Shown: in pieces, positions 11,108 to 19,892 of the stretch
Position numbering within the stretch: the first letter of the stretch is position 1
How the letters are laid out: every line of letters starts with the position of its first letter
NCBI GenBank assembly: GCA_905221605.1
Contig: CAJNDS010002483.1
Span: forward strand, 289,722-353,721
Reading direction: 5' to 3'
From: Symbiodinium natans
Taxonomy: Eukaryota > Sar > Dinophyceae > Suessiales > Symbiodiniaceae
DNA: 64,000 nucleotides
Made by a program: the position numbers and the translations under genes
The notes under the pieces: generated by a model
Databases searched by the model: none
The model's input: the letters and a program-made list of their open reading frames with translations, nothing else
What the model was told of the DNA's origin: nothing

Positions 11108-11985
11108 GCTAATCCTAAACCCTAGGGCCCCGACCCCGTGAAAATCCTAAACCCTGGGGCCCCGACCCCCTGAAGATCCTAAACCCTCTCCTACTCATAA
11201 GAAATTAAATGTTAAGCACGTGGTTTTAGGCACGCCCCCGCCCGTGAAAATCCTAAACCCTGGGGCCCCGACCCCGTGAAAATCCTAAACCCTGGGGCCC
11301 CGACCACCTGAAGATCCTGAACCCTCTCCTACTTATAAGAATTTAAATGTTAAGCACATTCGTGGTTTTAGGCACGCCCCCGCCCGTGAAAATCCTAAAC
11401 CCTGGGGCCCCGACCCCGTGAAAATCCTAAACCCTGGGGCCCCGACCCCCTGAAGATCCTAAACCCTCTCCTACTTATAAGAATTTAAATGTTAAGCACA
11501 TTCGTGGTTTTAGGCACGCCCCCGCCCGTGAAAATCCTAAACCCTGGGGCCCCGACCCCGTGAAAATCCTAAACCCTGGGGCCCCGACCCCCTGAAGATC
11601 CTAAACCCTCTCCTACTTATAAAAATTTAAATGTTAAGCACATTCGTGGTTTTAGGCACGCCCCCGCCCGTGAAAATCCTAAACCCTGGAGCCCCGACCC
11701 CGTGAAAATCCTAAAACCTGGGGCCCCGACCCCCTGAAGATCCTAAACCCTCTCCTACTTATAAGAATTTAAATGTTAAGCACATTCGTGGTTTTAGGCA
11801 CGCCCCCGCCCGTGAAAATCCTAAACCCTGGGGCCCCGACCCCGTGAAAATCCTAAACCCTGGGGCCCCGACCCCCTGAAGATCCTAAACCCTCTCCTAC
11901 TTATAAGAATTTAAATGTTAAGCACATTCGTGGTTTTAGGCACGCCCCCGCCCGTGAAAATCCTAAACCCTAGGGCCCCGACGCC
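11108..11985. repeat. 142-bp satellite, about 6 copies
   Basis: Tandem direct repeats. The phrase GGTTTTAGGCACGCCCCCGC recurs at 11222, 11364, 11506, 11648, 11790 and 11932, exactly 142 bp apart each time. Each unit contains two copies of a roughly 31-bp sub-repeat with CCTAAACCCTGGGGCCCCGA, then an AT-rich part (TTATAAGAATTTAAATGTTA). Units 2-6 are nearly identical. The first unit is slightly shorter in its AT-rich part. Confidence 0.95.
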
Positions 11986-12687
11986 AGTGAAAAACCTGAA
12001 CCCTGGCCCCTCGAGCCCGTGAAAAAAAGAACCCTGGGCCCCCGACGCCAGTGAAAAACCTGAACCCTGGCCCTTCGAGCCCGTGAAAAAAAAAAACAAT
12101 GAAAAGCCTGAACCCTGGAGCCCCCACGTCTATGGAAAAGCTGAACAACCAGTGAAAAACCTGAAAAAACCAGTGAAAAATCTGAACCCTGGCCCTTCGA
12201 GACGCCAGTGAAAATCCTGAACCCTGGCCCCTCGAGCCCGTGAAAAAAAAAACAGTGAAAAACCTGAACCCTGGAGCCATTTTGAGAGTTTGAAAGAAGC
12301 CCAGCGACGACAAAACGTCACGGAACAAATCGTACATATTTGATGGCTCCAGACGGGTCCCCCCACACTCCCTGACGCCCCCGCGACCCACTAGGGGTGG
12401 GTTCCCCGCGGCCATAGCGGCTCGAAAAGTAGTGAAAAACCTGAAACCCTGGCCCTTCGAGGCCAGTGAAAATCCTGAACCCTGGCCCCTCGAGCCCGTG
12501 AAAAAAAAAAAACAGTGAAAAACCTGAACCCTGGAGCCATTTTGAGAGTTTGAAAGAAGCCCAGCGACGACAAAACGTCACGGAACAAATCGTACATATT
12601 TGATGGCTCGAAAAGTAGTGAAAAACCTGAAACCCTGGCCCTTCGAGGCCAGTGAAAATCCTGAACCCTGGCCCCTCCAGGCCGGCC
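11986..12687. repeat. Satellite-derived repeat cluster with a 260-bp duplication
   Basis: Short phrases (CCAGTGAAAAACCTGAACCC and GGCCCCTCGAGCCCGTG with A runs) repeat irregularly. A larger block containing TTTTGAGAGTTTGAAAGAAG to CATATTTGATGGCTC occurs at about 12,205-12,352 and again 260 bp later at about 12,465-12,612. Several 60-150-codon minus-strand frames across this region translate only the repeats. Confidence 0.9.
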
Positions 12688-12750
12688 TGTGTGCAAATCC
12701 ACGAAGGTTTGTGTGCAAATCCACGAAGGTTTGTGTGCAAATCCACGAAG
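12688..12750. repeat. Three 22-bp direct repeats
   Basis: Three adjacent copies of a 22-bp unit containing TGTGTGCAAATCCACGAAGG. They end the satellite cluster. Confidence 0.9.
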
Positions 12751-12849
12751 GGGTTTAACATTTAAATATATATAGTAGGAGAGGTTGATACGGAGCGACT
12801 CAGGGGCCTGCAAGCAGGATCCAAGGGGCTGCGGCACGCAAGCTTTGTA

Positions 12850-13230
12850 GGAGAGGTTTTAGGGTTTAGGGTTTAGGGTCTAGGGTCTAGGGTCTAGGGT
12901 CTAGGGTCTAGGGTCTAGGGTCTAGGGTTTAGGGTTTAGGGTTTAGGGTTTAGGGTTTAGGGCTTAGGGCTTAGGGTTTAGGGTTTAGGGTTTAGGGTTT
13001 AGGGGGTCTGCGCTTTATGGGGTTGACGGTTCAGGCTTTTGAGCGGGGCTTGGGCGCGTGGAGTTGGACATGTGGCGTTTGGAGCTTGGGTTTTAGGGCG
13101 CGTGCTACATACCCGGAAACCCGAAAACCCTGAACCCTGAACCCTGAACCCTAAACCCTAAACCCTAAACTCTAAACCCTAAACCCTAAACCCTAAACCC
13201 TAAATCCCAATCCCTAACCCTAAATAAACC
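12850..13230. repeat. TTTAGGG tract with TCTAGGG block, then CCCTAAA tract
   Basis: TTTAGGG array with a homogeneous run of about seven TCTAGGG variants at 12,876-12,928. After a roughly 110-bp island, a CCCTAAA tract follows to 13,230. Confidence 0.9.
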
Positions 13231-14160
13231 CTAACCCCCCCCCCCCCCACCTGCACAACTCTCACACTGAAAGCCTGCAGACTTTGAACACGCTTTAAAA
13301 CCAAATACTCAGAGTAGGGCTTAAGGGCTTTCAGGATTTTAAGGGGTTTAAAGGTTTAGGGTTTGGGGTTTAGGGTTTAGGGTTCCAGGGCTTTAAGGGT
13401 TTTAAGGGCTTCAAGGGTTTAAGGGCTTTAAGGGTTTTAAGGATTTTAGGGGTTTAAGGGTTTCAAGGGTTTAAGGGTCTTCAGGGTTGTAAGGGACTAA
13501 GGGTTGAGGGTTTTAATGGTTCTAAAGAGCTTTCAGGGTTTTAAGGGTTACAAGGGCCGAAGGCTTAGGGGTGTAAGGGCTCCTAAACCCTAAACCCTAA
13601 ACCCTAAACCCTAAACCCTAAACCCTAAACCCTAAACCCTAAACCCTAAACCCTAAACCCTAAACCCTAAACCCGAAGGAGCCTTTGATCAGGGTTTAGG
13701 GCTCACGGTGCTGAGCCTTGTAGAGGCAGCCGTGAATAATCGATCTGATGCCTTTTGTAAGGGGTATAAGGAGGGACGGCGACGCCTAGAAGGGAGCCTT
13801 AATCTTATTCCTCTAATATCACCCGTGTATATATGCATATATATATATATATATATACATCCTATATAGTCCCTATTTACCTAAGTAGCCCCTAAACAAG
13901 TTCCCTGATACCTCAAACCAGAACACCCTCTGCCGCCTATGTCCGAGCCGCAGAAGCTACGCTTACCTAAGCCCTATACCCTATTCCCTTGAACCCGAGC
14001 CCTTCGAACCCTAAAACCGCAAAACCCTCCAACCCTAAACCCTAAACACTAAACCCTAACCCTAAACCCCGGCGCCCGCCGGGGGCGGGGCTGTAGAAGA
14101 CTAAGAGAGCAGCTGCCTGGCTGCGGAGGAGTTGAGGGGCTTTGGCGGGTTTGGAGGTTC
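13231..14160. repeat. Degenerate AAGGGTTT DNA, CCCTAAA tract, AT microsatellite
   Basis: A C run at 13,235-13,250, then loosely repetitive GGGTTTTAAG-type text at 13,320-13,580, a clean CCCTAAA tract at 13,585-13,675, and an (AT)n microsatellite at about 13,826-13,857. The remaining unique sequence shows no recognised gene. Confidence 0.75.
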
Positions 14161-15690
14161 CGTAGCTTAGGGTTTAGGGTTTAGGGTTTGGGGTTTGGGG
14201 TTTAGGGTTTAGGGTTTAGGGTTTTAGGGTTTAGGGTTTAGGGTTTAGGGTTTAGGGTTTGGAGCTTAGGGTTGCGAGCTTCTGGGCTTGTGGCTTAGGA
14301 TGGGTTCCGGGGTTTAGGGTTCGGAAGTTGGGGGTTTGCGTTTAGGGTTTGGGTATAGGGTTTAGGGTTTAGGGTTTAGGGCTTAGGGTTTAAGATTCAG
14401 GGTTAGGGTTTAGGGCCCCCAACTCAGGCCGGCGAGGCTGGGAGAAGCAGCGCGTGGATGGCCGACTGTATCCTCGAGAGGGTCGGGGTTTAGGGTTTAG
14501 GCTTCAGGGTTTAGGGCGTAGGGCTTAGGGCTTAGAGGGTTTAGGGTTTAGGGTCTAGGGTCTAGGGTCTAGGGTTTAGGGTTTAGGGTTTAGGGTTTAG
14601 GGTTTAGGGTTTAAGGTTTAGGGTTTAGGGTTTAGGGTTTAGGGTTTAGGGTTTAGGGCTTACGGTTTAGGGTTTAGGGGGCTGCGCTGCGCCATGCTAC
14701 CGGGTTTCGGGGTTTAGGAGTTTTAGGGCTCGGGGGGTGAGTCAGGGTTCAGGGTTTAGGGTTTAGGGTTTAGGGTTTGGGGTTTAGGCTTTAGGGTTTA
14801 GGGTTTAGGGGTGAGTCAGGGTTTAGGCTCCAAATTGCTTGAACTTGGGGGCTTCGGGGTTTAGATCAAGGGGGGTGGCAGCCTGGAAGTCCGTGACAAA
14901 GATGCTGTGAAACCTAAACCCTAAACCCTAAACCCTAAACCCTAAACCCTAAACCCTGAACCCTGAACCCTGAGCCCTAAACCCTAAACCGTCGAACGCC
15001 CCCAAGGTCCGACCAGGTCCTAGCAAGTGTTGGGATGAGGGTTTAGGGTTTAGGGTTTAGGGTTTAGGGTTTAGGGTTTAGGGTTTAGGGTTTAGGGTTT
15101 AGGGTTTAGGGTTGAGGCGGGATTCGGGATCTGTGCGTGCGAACTTCTGGCGACCGCTCGCTGCGCGGGCAGAGTTAAGGCTTTCCGCAGAAACACCATC
15201 TGGCGCTGAACCCACAACGCTAAACACGTCACACCCGGAATCCTAAGCCTCGTCCATTTCTATTCTCACCATAAAGCCCAACACCCCAAAATCCTTGCAC
15301 CCCGAAACTGCTAAACCCCTAACCCCAAAGATCCCGTAAGCCCTAGCTACCTATACCCACAGGGGGCTTAGGGGTTTAGGGGCTTTGGGTTTCGTAGGAA
15401 TTTGGGGCTTGGGGCTTAGGGTTTAGGAGTTTAGGGTTTAAACCCTAAACCCTGACCCTTAACCCTTAACCCTTAACCCTAAACCCTAAACCCTAAACCC
15501 TAAACCCTAAACCCGGTGTTGCATCCCGAGGCCGGTACAGCCATCGAAAGGGCGCCTAATGGACTGGCGGCGTCTGGGGCTTGTGGGGGGATTGCGAGGG
15601 CCCTCCCCTAAACCCTAAACCCTAAACCCTAAACCCTAAACCCTAAACCCTAAACCCTAAACCCTAACCCCTAAACCCTACAGACTCTTA
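14161..15690. repeat. TTTAGGG/CCCTAAA tracts with short islands
   Basis: Major tracts at 14,170-14,260, 14,535-14,675, 14,910-14,985, 15,035-15,112, 15,460-15,515 and 15,606-15,685, with at least three strand switches. At 15,425-15,445 a TTTAGGG array abuts CCCTAAA directly (GGGTTTAAACCC). GC-rich islands between them are 40-150 bp. Confidence 0.85.
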
Positions 15691-16050
15691 AAGCATATGA
15701 GAACTTACGATAATATGGACCCCCCCTCAAATATAGAACAACCTCCCAAATACGAGGATTCGCGGAGAGTCAGAACCCCCCTCCCAAACTTCGGAAAAGA
15801 GCAGCTTGGTTTAGGGTGTCTTCGGGTTGCGGGTGAGGGTCCAAAGGGTTTACGCGGCCATGGCGGCCGTCCGACCCCCGAAGCTAATCAGTTCGCAAGC
15901 CCTGGCCTACGCAAACCCCAAACTCCCAAAACCCTAACTTAGGGTTCGGGTTTAGGGGTTAAGTCAGGGCTCAGGGTTTATAGGACGTAATCCAGGTTCA
16001 GGGTGCAGGGTTGTAGCAGAGGGTCTACGAGGGCGCGCGGAGACGAGGGG
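15691..16050. other. Unique island, no gene recognised
   Basis: An 81-codon plus-strand open frame (15,697-15,942) begins with an ATG but is proline-rich, shows no domain and ends in telomere-like text. I do not call it a gene. Confidence 0.4.
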
Positions 16051-16051
16051 C

Positions 16052-16128
16052 CTGGACGCTGGCGATCAGGATCAGCGTGTTGATGAGGCTGATGGCACCT
16101 TCATTGAAGCTGCCGGGCCACTCAGGCC
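16052..16128 (-). other. Candidate exon D of minus-strand micro-exon cluster
   Basis: On the minus strand the island follows AAAAG. It reads two bases then PEWPGSFNEGAISLINTL and a further seven codons ending in CAG, followed by GC. The hydrophobic second half resembles a membrane segment. Its two leading bases match the one trailing base of the candidate exon at 16,272-16,324, so the two join in frame (phase-1 intron). Confidence 0.35.
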
Positions 16129-16271
16129 CTTTTGAAAGCGGTTTCGGGTTTAGGGTTTTCAGCTAGGCTTTAGGCTCTAACTCAGGATTTAGGGTTTAGG
16201 GTTTCAGGGCGTTCGTGGGCTTACGAAGCCCTGCCCTCAGCCACGGGCGCGCCCCACTCCCAGGCCCGAAC

Positions 16272-16324
16272 CCTGTCCCATGATCGAGCAACGGAATCCC
16301 AAGAAATAGCCCAACCGCGAAATT
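16272..16324 (-). other. Candidate exon C of minus-strand micro-exon cluster
   Basis: On the minus strand the island follows AACCAG and is followed by GTTCGG. In the frame that joins exon D it reads ISRLGYFLGFRCSIMGQ. A second frame (NFAVGLFLGIPLLDHGT) is also open. The reverse strand has an open frame too (16,241-16,327). Confidence 0.32.
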
Positions 16325-16398
16325 CTGGTTCAGGGTTTAGGGTTTAGGGTTTTGGGTTTTGGGTTTCGGGTTTAGGGTTGAGGGTGCAGAATCCCAAC

Positions 16399-16458
16399 AG
16401 AGGGCAGGGCAAGTGTAGGTCGTCAGCTGAAAGGAGACGTTGAAGCACCGCACGAGAC
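16399..16458 (-). other. Candidate exon B2 of minus-strand micro-exon cluster
   Basis: On the minus strand the island follows GCGCAG. In the phase required by the preceding candidate it reads LVRCFNVSFQLTTYTCPA and reaches a GTTGGG at its end. With that GT donor the join to exon C would create a stop, so either the donor is another site (for example a GA-type one at CTGACG) or the exons are not consecutive. Confidence 0.3.
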
Positions 16459-16499
16459 CTGCGCACTTAACCCGCGCCGGGGCCTATGCGGACGAACCC

Positions 16500-16620
16500 C
16501 AAACCCTAAGCCCTAAACCCCAAACCCCCAACCCTAAACCCTAAACCCCAAACCCCAAACCCTAAACCCTAAACCCCAAACCCCAAACCCCAAACCCTAA
16601 ACCCCAAACCCCAAACCTTC
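16500..16620. repeat. CCCCAAA/CCCTAAA tract
   Basis: Alternating CCCCAAA and CCCTAAA heptamers. The CCCCAAA form is the TTTGGGG variant seen in several other tracts. Confidence 0.9.
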
Positions 16621-16739
16621 AAAGATTTTGCCATGCGGCTTGTAGGCATGTTAAGGTCTAGGCTTCAGGCCCGCCCGGTCTGGGGATTCACGTGCACGGA
16701 ACTGGGTTTCCTAGGGGTAATGAGGGATTGCTGGGGGGT

Positions 16740-17160
16740 TCAGGGTTTGGGGTTTAGGGTTTAGGGTTTGCGGTTTAGAGTTTCGGGTTTTAGAGTTTAG
16801 GGCGAGGAAAAAACGAGCATCAGTTGAAGCCCCCTAAACCCTAAACCCTAAACCCTCAACCCTCAACCCTAAACCCTAAACCCTAAACCCTAAACCCTAA
16901 GCGGCCTAACTAGCAATGAAGATACAGGAAAAGTACCCCAAGCGATCTGGAAACCGAACCCCAAACCCTGAACCCTAAACTCGAAACCTCTAAGCCCTAA
17001 GCCCTAAACCCTAAACCCTAAACCCTAAACCCTACACCCTAAACCCTAAACCCTAAACCCTAAACCCTAAACCCTAAACCCTAAACCCTAAACCCTAAAC
17101 CTAAATCCTAAACCCTAAACCCTAAACCCTAAACCCTAAACCCTAAACCCCAAGCCAAAG
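16740..17160. repeat. CCCTAAA tracts
   Basis: Short TTTAGGG words at 16,740-16,800, then CCCTAAA tracts at 16,835-16,900 and a long one at 16,995-17,150, interrupted by the candidate exon at 16,911-16,946. Confidence 0.9.
16911..16946 (-). other. Candidate exon B1 of minus-strand micro-exon cluster
   Basis: On the minus strand this 36-bp piece follows TTTCCAG and is followed by GTTAGG. It reads two bases, then RLGYFSCIFIA, then one base. Both ends agree in phase with the candidate exons on either side (17,167-17,239 upstream, 16,458 downstream). CCCTAAA tracts lie on both sides. Confidence 0.35.
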
Positions 17161-17166
17161 AGCCAC

Positions 17167-17239
17167 CTGTCAGAGCCGAGGGCAGCTCGTCAATGTTGAA
17201 GTGTATCAGGCGCAGGAGCGGGGGATAGTTGAAGTCCAC
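17167..17239 (-). other. Candidate exon A of minus-strand micro-exon cluster
   Basis: On the minus strand the piece follows CCCAAG and is followed by GTGGCT. The 73 bases encode VDFNYPPLLRLIHFNIDE plus six codons and one extra base. The text resembles, by eye, extracellular/membrane-proximal segments of large multi-pass alveolate surface proteins, but I cannot name a family. Its first 18 bases are repeated twice more upstream on the same strand. Confidence 0.38.
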
Positions 17240-17609
17240 CTTGGGTTTAGGGTTTAGGGTTTAGGGTTTAGGGTTTAGGGTTTAGGGTTTAGGGGTTAGG
17301 GGTTTAGGGGTTTAGGGGTTTACGGTTTAGGGCTCAGGGCTCAGGGTTTAGGGTTTGGAGGGGGGGGGGGGGGGGGGGGGGGGGATAGTTGAAGTCCACC
17401 TGGCAGTCTTTAAGTGCTGGTTTGGGATTTCAGGGTTTACAATAGGGTTTAGGGTTTAGGGTTTCTGGGTTCGGGGTTTGGGGTTTGGGGTTTGGGGTTT
17501 GGGGTTTGGGGTTTGGGGTTTGGGGTTTGGGGTTTCGGGTTTGGGGTTTGGGGTTTGGGGTTTGGGGTGTAGGGTTTAGGGTTTAGGGCTTTGGATGGTT
17601 GAAGTGCAC
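17222..17609 (-). repeat. Three copies of one exon start separated by telomere-like tracts
   Basis: The 18-base sequence GTGGACTTCAACTATCCC, or GTGCACTTCAACCATCC in the third copy, starts at 17,239, 17,399 and 17,609 on the minus strand. Each copy is preceded by AG but by different upstream bases. The DNA between copies is TTTAGGG, TTTGGGG and poly-G. Confidence 0.8.
17243..17590. repeat. TTTAGGG tract, G run, TTTGGGG array
   Basis: TTTAGGG at 17,243-17,357, an uninterrupted run of about 25 G at 17,360-17,384, and a homogeneous TTTGGGG array at about 17,470-17,565. Confidence 0.9.
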
Positions 17610-17925
17610 CTTTCAGACTTCCTCTCTGTGGGAGAAACTACTTCCCTTAATTGCAGCCATCCACACTTCAGATTGTTTCATGAATATTTAGGGCTCATGG
17701 TTTTGGGACGTGGAGCTTCCTTGGGTTTAGGGTTTAAGATGTAGGATTCAAGCTTAGTCTTCTGGCCATCACAAAGCACAGCCTTTGCCTCATGCTGCTT
17801 CCTTAGAAGCTGAAACTTTGTCTAGTAAGGCAAGACGCTGTACCAACTTTTCGAGCACTGCACTACTTCACTAGAATGCGGCCGTCAGACTGAACGCCGT
17901 TTACACAAACCAAGACCTGCAAGGC

Positions 17926-18044
17926 CTACAGTAAACTCCAAAAGTTTGAACATCCTCATCCCCAAACCCCAAAAGGCATACTAAAGGCAATCCCAGCTTT
18001 AATCATCCTTAAACCATGTTCAAACTTTCTGGAGTTTACTGTAG
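17926..18044. mobile_element. Miniature inverted-repeat element, Tc1/mariner-like ends
   Basis: Terminal inverted repeats of about 28 bp: CTACAGTAAACTCCAAAAGT... on the left and ...CTGGAGTTTACTGTAG on the right, with one or two mismatches. The ends TA-CAGT...ACTG-TA fit the TA target duplication and CAGT termini typical of Tc1/mariner-derived MITEs. The roughly 65-bp interior has no coding capacity. Confidence 0.65.
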
Positions 18045-18129
18045 CCACTGGGCTTGCTTGACAAACATCAACAAACTCGGCATGCATCGAGGATCAAGTA
18101 CAATGACAAAGACGCGCACAACGACACAA

Positions 18130-18430
18130 AGAGCCCCCAAACCCTAAACCCTAAGCCATGAGCCCTAAACCCTAAACCCTAAACCCTAAACCCTAAACCC
18201 TAAAGGGCCTCATAAACCCTAAACCCTAAGCCCTGAACCCTAAACTACATCCTAGACCCCCAGGTTTGGTGGGACGTGGTGCCTCCGAATCCCTCAACCC
18301 TACCCCCCTAAGACCCTCCGCACCCTGCCCCTCCCGGCGAGGCGATATCAACCCTAAACCCTGAACCCTGAACCCTGAACCCTAAACCCTAAACCCTAAA
18401 CCCTAAACCCTAAACCCTAAACCCCAACAA
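18130..18430. repeat. CCCTAAA tracts
   Basis: CCCTAAA at 18,138-18,245 and 18,350-18,425 around a short unique island. Confidence 0.9.
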
Positions 18431-18598
18431 AACGCAGGGGCAACAAATCCTCCCAAAGGGGCACCCGCAAATCCTCCCTGCTTCGTTAGGTCTTGGACTC
18501 TTAAAAGTTTGGCGACCCTAGGAGTCTCAGACCCCAACCCCTCCAAAAACCTTATAGGCCCTAGTTTGGGATGTTCCCCGTTGGTCTCTTTTTGGGGT

Positions 18599-18665
<67 letters not shown>
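18599..18665 (+). repeat. Poly-G run of 67 bases
   Basis: An uninterrupted run of G on the plus strand, followed by a TTTAGGG tract. Just to its left (about 18,565-18,580) is TTTGGGATGTTCCCC, which matches the end of the family A inverted-repeat element. The exact length may be a sequencing estimate. Confidence 0.85.
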
Positions 18666-18709
18666 CGTTTAGGGTTTAGGGCTTCGGGTTTAGGGTTTAG
18701 GGTTTTAGG

Positions 18710-18780
18710 TTGGGATGTTCCCCCTTATACTACCAGTCCTTAATAGGGATTAGTACCCCCGGTTATGAGGAACATCCCAA
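18710..18780. mobile_element. Small inverted-repeat element, family A copy 2
   Basis: Perfect outer inverted repeat TTGGGATGTTCC...GGAACATCCCAA enclosing TTATACTACCAGTCCTTAAT. About 71 bp, with both ends intact. It shares arms with copies at 4703, 51,631 and 51,848. Confidence 0.75.
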
Positions 18781-18935
18781 ACCCTGGCAATTAAGCAAAA
18801 AAACAGCTACCTCCGTAAATTTCTTGATGACTGCTTCAACACTGAGGACATCAAGCTCAAAATGCGTTTGACCTCAGTGTTCGGCTTGAGGGTTTAGGGG
18901 GAATCCTCAACCCTAAGCCCTACGTAGGGTTTAGC

Positions 18936-19029
18936 TGGCTGGTTCTTCTTAGGAAGAGAGGGAATTCGGTACCCTATATAATCCCTTAAAGGGTATATAC
19001 AACCTCATTCCCTACTAGGAAGAACCAGG
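18936..19029. mobile_element. Imperfect inverted repeat, possible miniature element
   Basis: CTGGTTCTTCTTAGGAAGAG on the left and CTAGGAAGAACCAG on the right form a roughly 12-bp strong inverted end with weaker pairing inside. No second copy was seen in this window, so element status is tentative. Confidence 0.4.
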
Positions 19030-19265
19030 GGGTTTTAGGTCTTGGGCCAAAAGCCCAGAACCTTGAGACATCCCTAATTAAGGGCCGACTCCAAGCCCCG
19101 AAACCCTAAACCCTAAACCCTAAACCCTAAACCCTAAACGCTAAACCCTAAACCCTAAACCCTTTAACCTTTCAACCCCAAACCCCAAACCCTAAACCCT
19201 AAACCCTGAACCCCGAACAAACTCAGGCTCGCGCCCAGTTGATGTCCATCTGGTTGGACCCGGAC

Positions 19266-19300
19266 CTCGACTGTGAGCTGTCGTACAACACTTGTAGGGC
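19266..19300 (-). other. Exon-like island
   Basis: On the minus strand, after AGAG and before GTCCGG, 35 bases read ALQVLYDSSQS plus two bases. The same frame stays open to a TGA at 19,223. The plus strand is also open across the island. Confidence 0.28.
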
Positions 19301-19542
19301 CTCTCCTCTTCCCTAAACCCTAAACCCTAAACCCCAATCCCTAAACCCCAAACCCTAAACCCTAAACCCCAAAGCCTAAACCCTAAACCCCAAACCCTAA
19401 ACCCCAAACCCCAGAATTCGCCAACGAAAGGGTACCGGCGGGAGGCCCCAGTTCTGAGCCCCCCCCCCCCCCCAAACTCAGGGTTTAGGGTTTAGGGTTT
19501 AGGGTTTAGGGCTTAGGGTTTAGGGTTTAGGGTTTAGGGTTT

Positions 19543-19547
19543 AGGGT
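19543..19547. repeat. Left target-site duplication AGGGT
   Basis: AGGGT directly precedes the left LTR and also directly follows the right LTR (30,942-30,946). Five bases is the usual Ty1/copia integrase duplication length. Confidence 0.9.
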
Positions 19548-19836
19548 TGTGCTTGCCCCATCTGTATCTGTCCAGGACATGCACATTCCACTGCGATCAG
19601 CTGCTCAGGCTGTGGTCTTTGGGGTTTTAGGAGGGTTGTATAGCCAGTTATCTCCATCCCCAGGCCCTTACACGATTTTTAAAGTCGTAGCCTTAAGAGC
19701 TTTTGGCTAATCGTAGGCAGACATCATTCATGGCCATCATACAGAGCTATGAAGATACTCTAGACATTTCGTTCTTGCTGCGGTTGAAAAGGAGAGTCTG
19801 AGCGTTTACATCATCTCCAGCCATGGTCTTTCCACA
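19548..19836 (+). repeat. 5' LTR
   Basis: 289 bp, starting TGTGCTTGCC and ending TCTTTCCACA. It appears identical to the 3' LTR at a constant offset of 11,105. It should contain the promoter, but I can point to no certain TATA box or start site. Confidence 0.96.
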
Positions 19837-19852
19837 GGTCATGAGCCCGATC
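19837..19852 (+). promoter_or_regulatory. Candidate primer-binding site
   Basis: GGTCATGAGCCCGATC directly follows the LTR. Its complement contains GGGCTCATGACC, which resembles a tRNA-Met anticodon stem-loop with CAU. That is the kind of internal (half-tRNA) priming known for Drosophila copia. It lacks the TGG expected for a tRNA 3' end. The tRNA assignment is inference. Confidence 0.45.
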
Positions 19853-19892
19853 ACTGCATAGATCCCTTTTTTGGAAGTGTGGGCATTGGGTT

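Larger units (their letters stand above)
19095..19547. repeat. CCCTAAA tracts then TTTAGGG tract hosting the LTR element
   Basis: CCCTAAA at 19,100-19,215 and 19,312-19,412, a C run near 19,460, then TTTAGGG from 19,483. The last five bases (AGGGT, 19,543-19,547) are the target duplication of the LTR retrotransposon. Confidence 0.9.

Noticed and set aside
11108-11985. CRISPR-like array
   Set aside because: Repeats are 142 bp with no short conserved repeat/variable spacer alternation, and the genome is eukaryotic.
12531-12545. Match to the dinoflagellate spliced leader core (AGCCATTTTG)
   Set aside because: Only ten bases match and the flanking leader bases differ. It lies in a repeat cluster, so chance is likely.
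11911-12837. Several 60-150-codon minus-strand frames
   Set aside because: They translate the satellite cluster (recurring FRFFTG/VFHW text) in rotating frames. No independent coding evidence.
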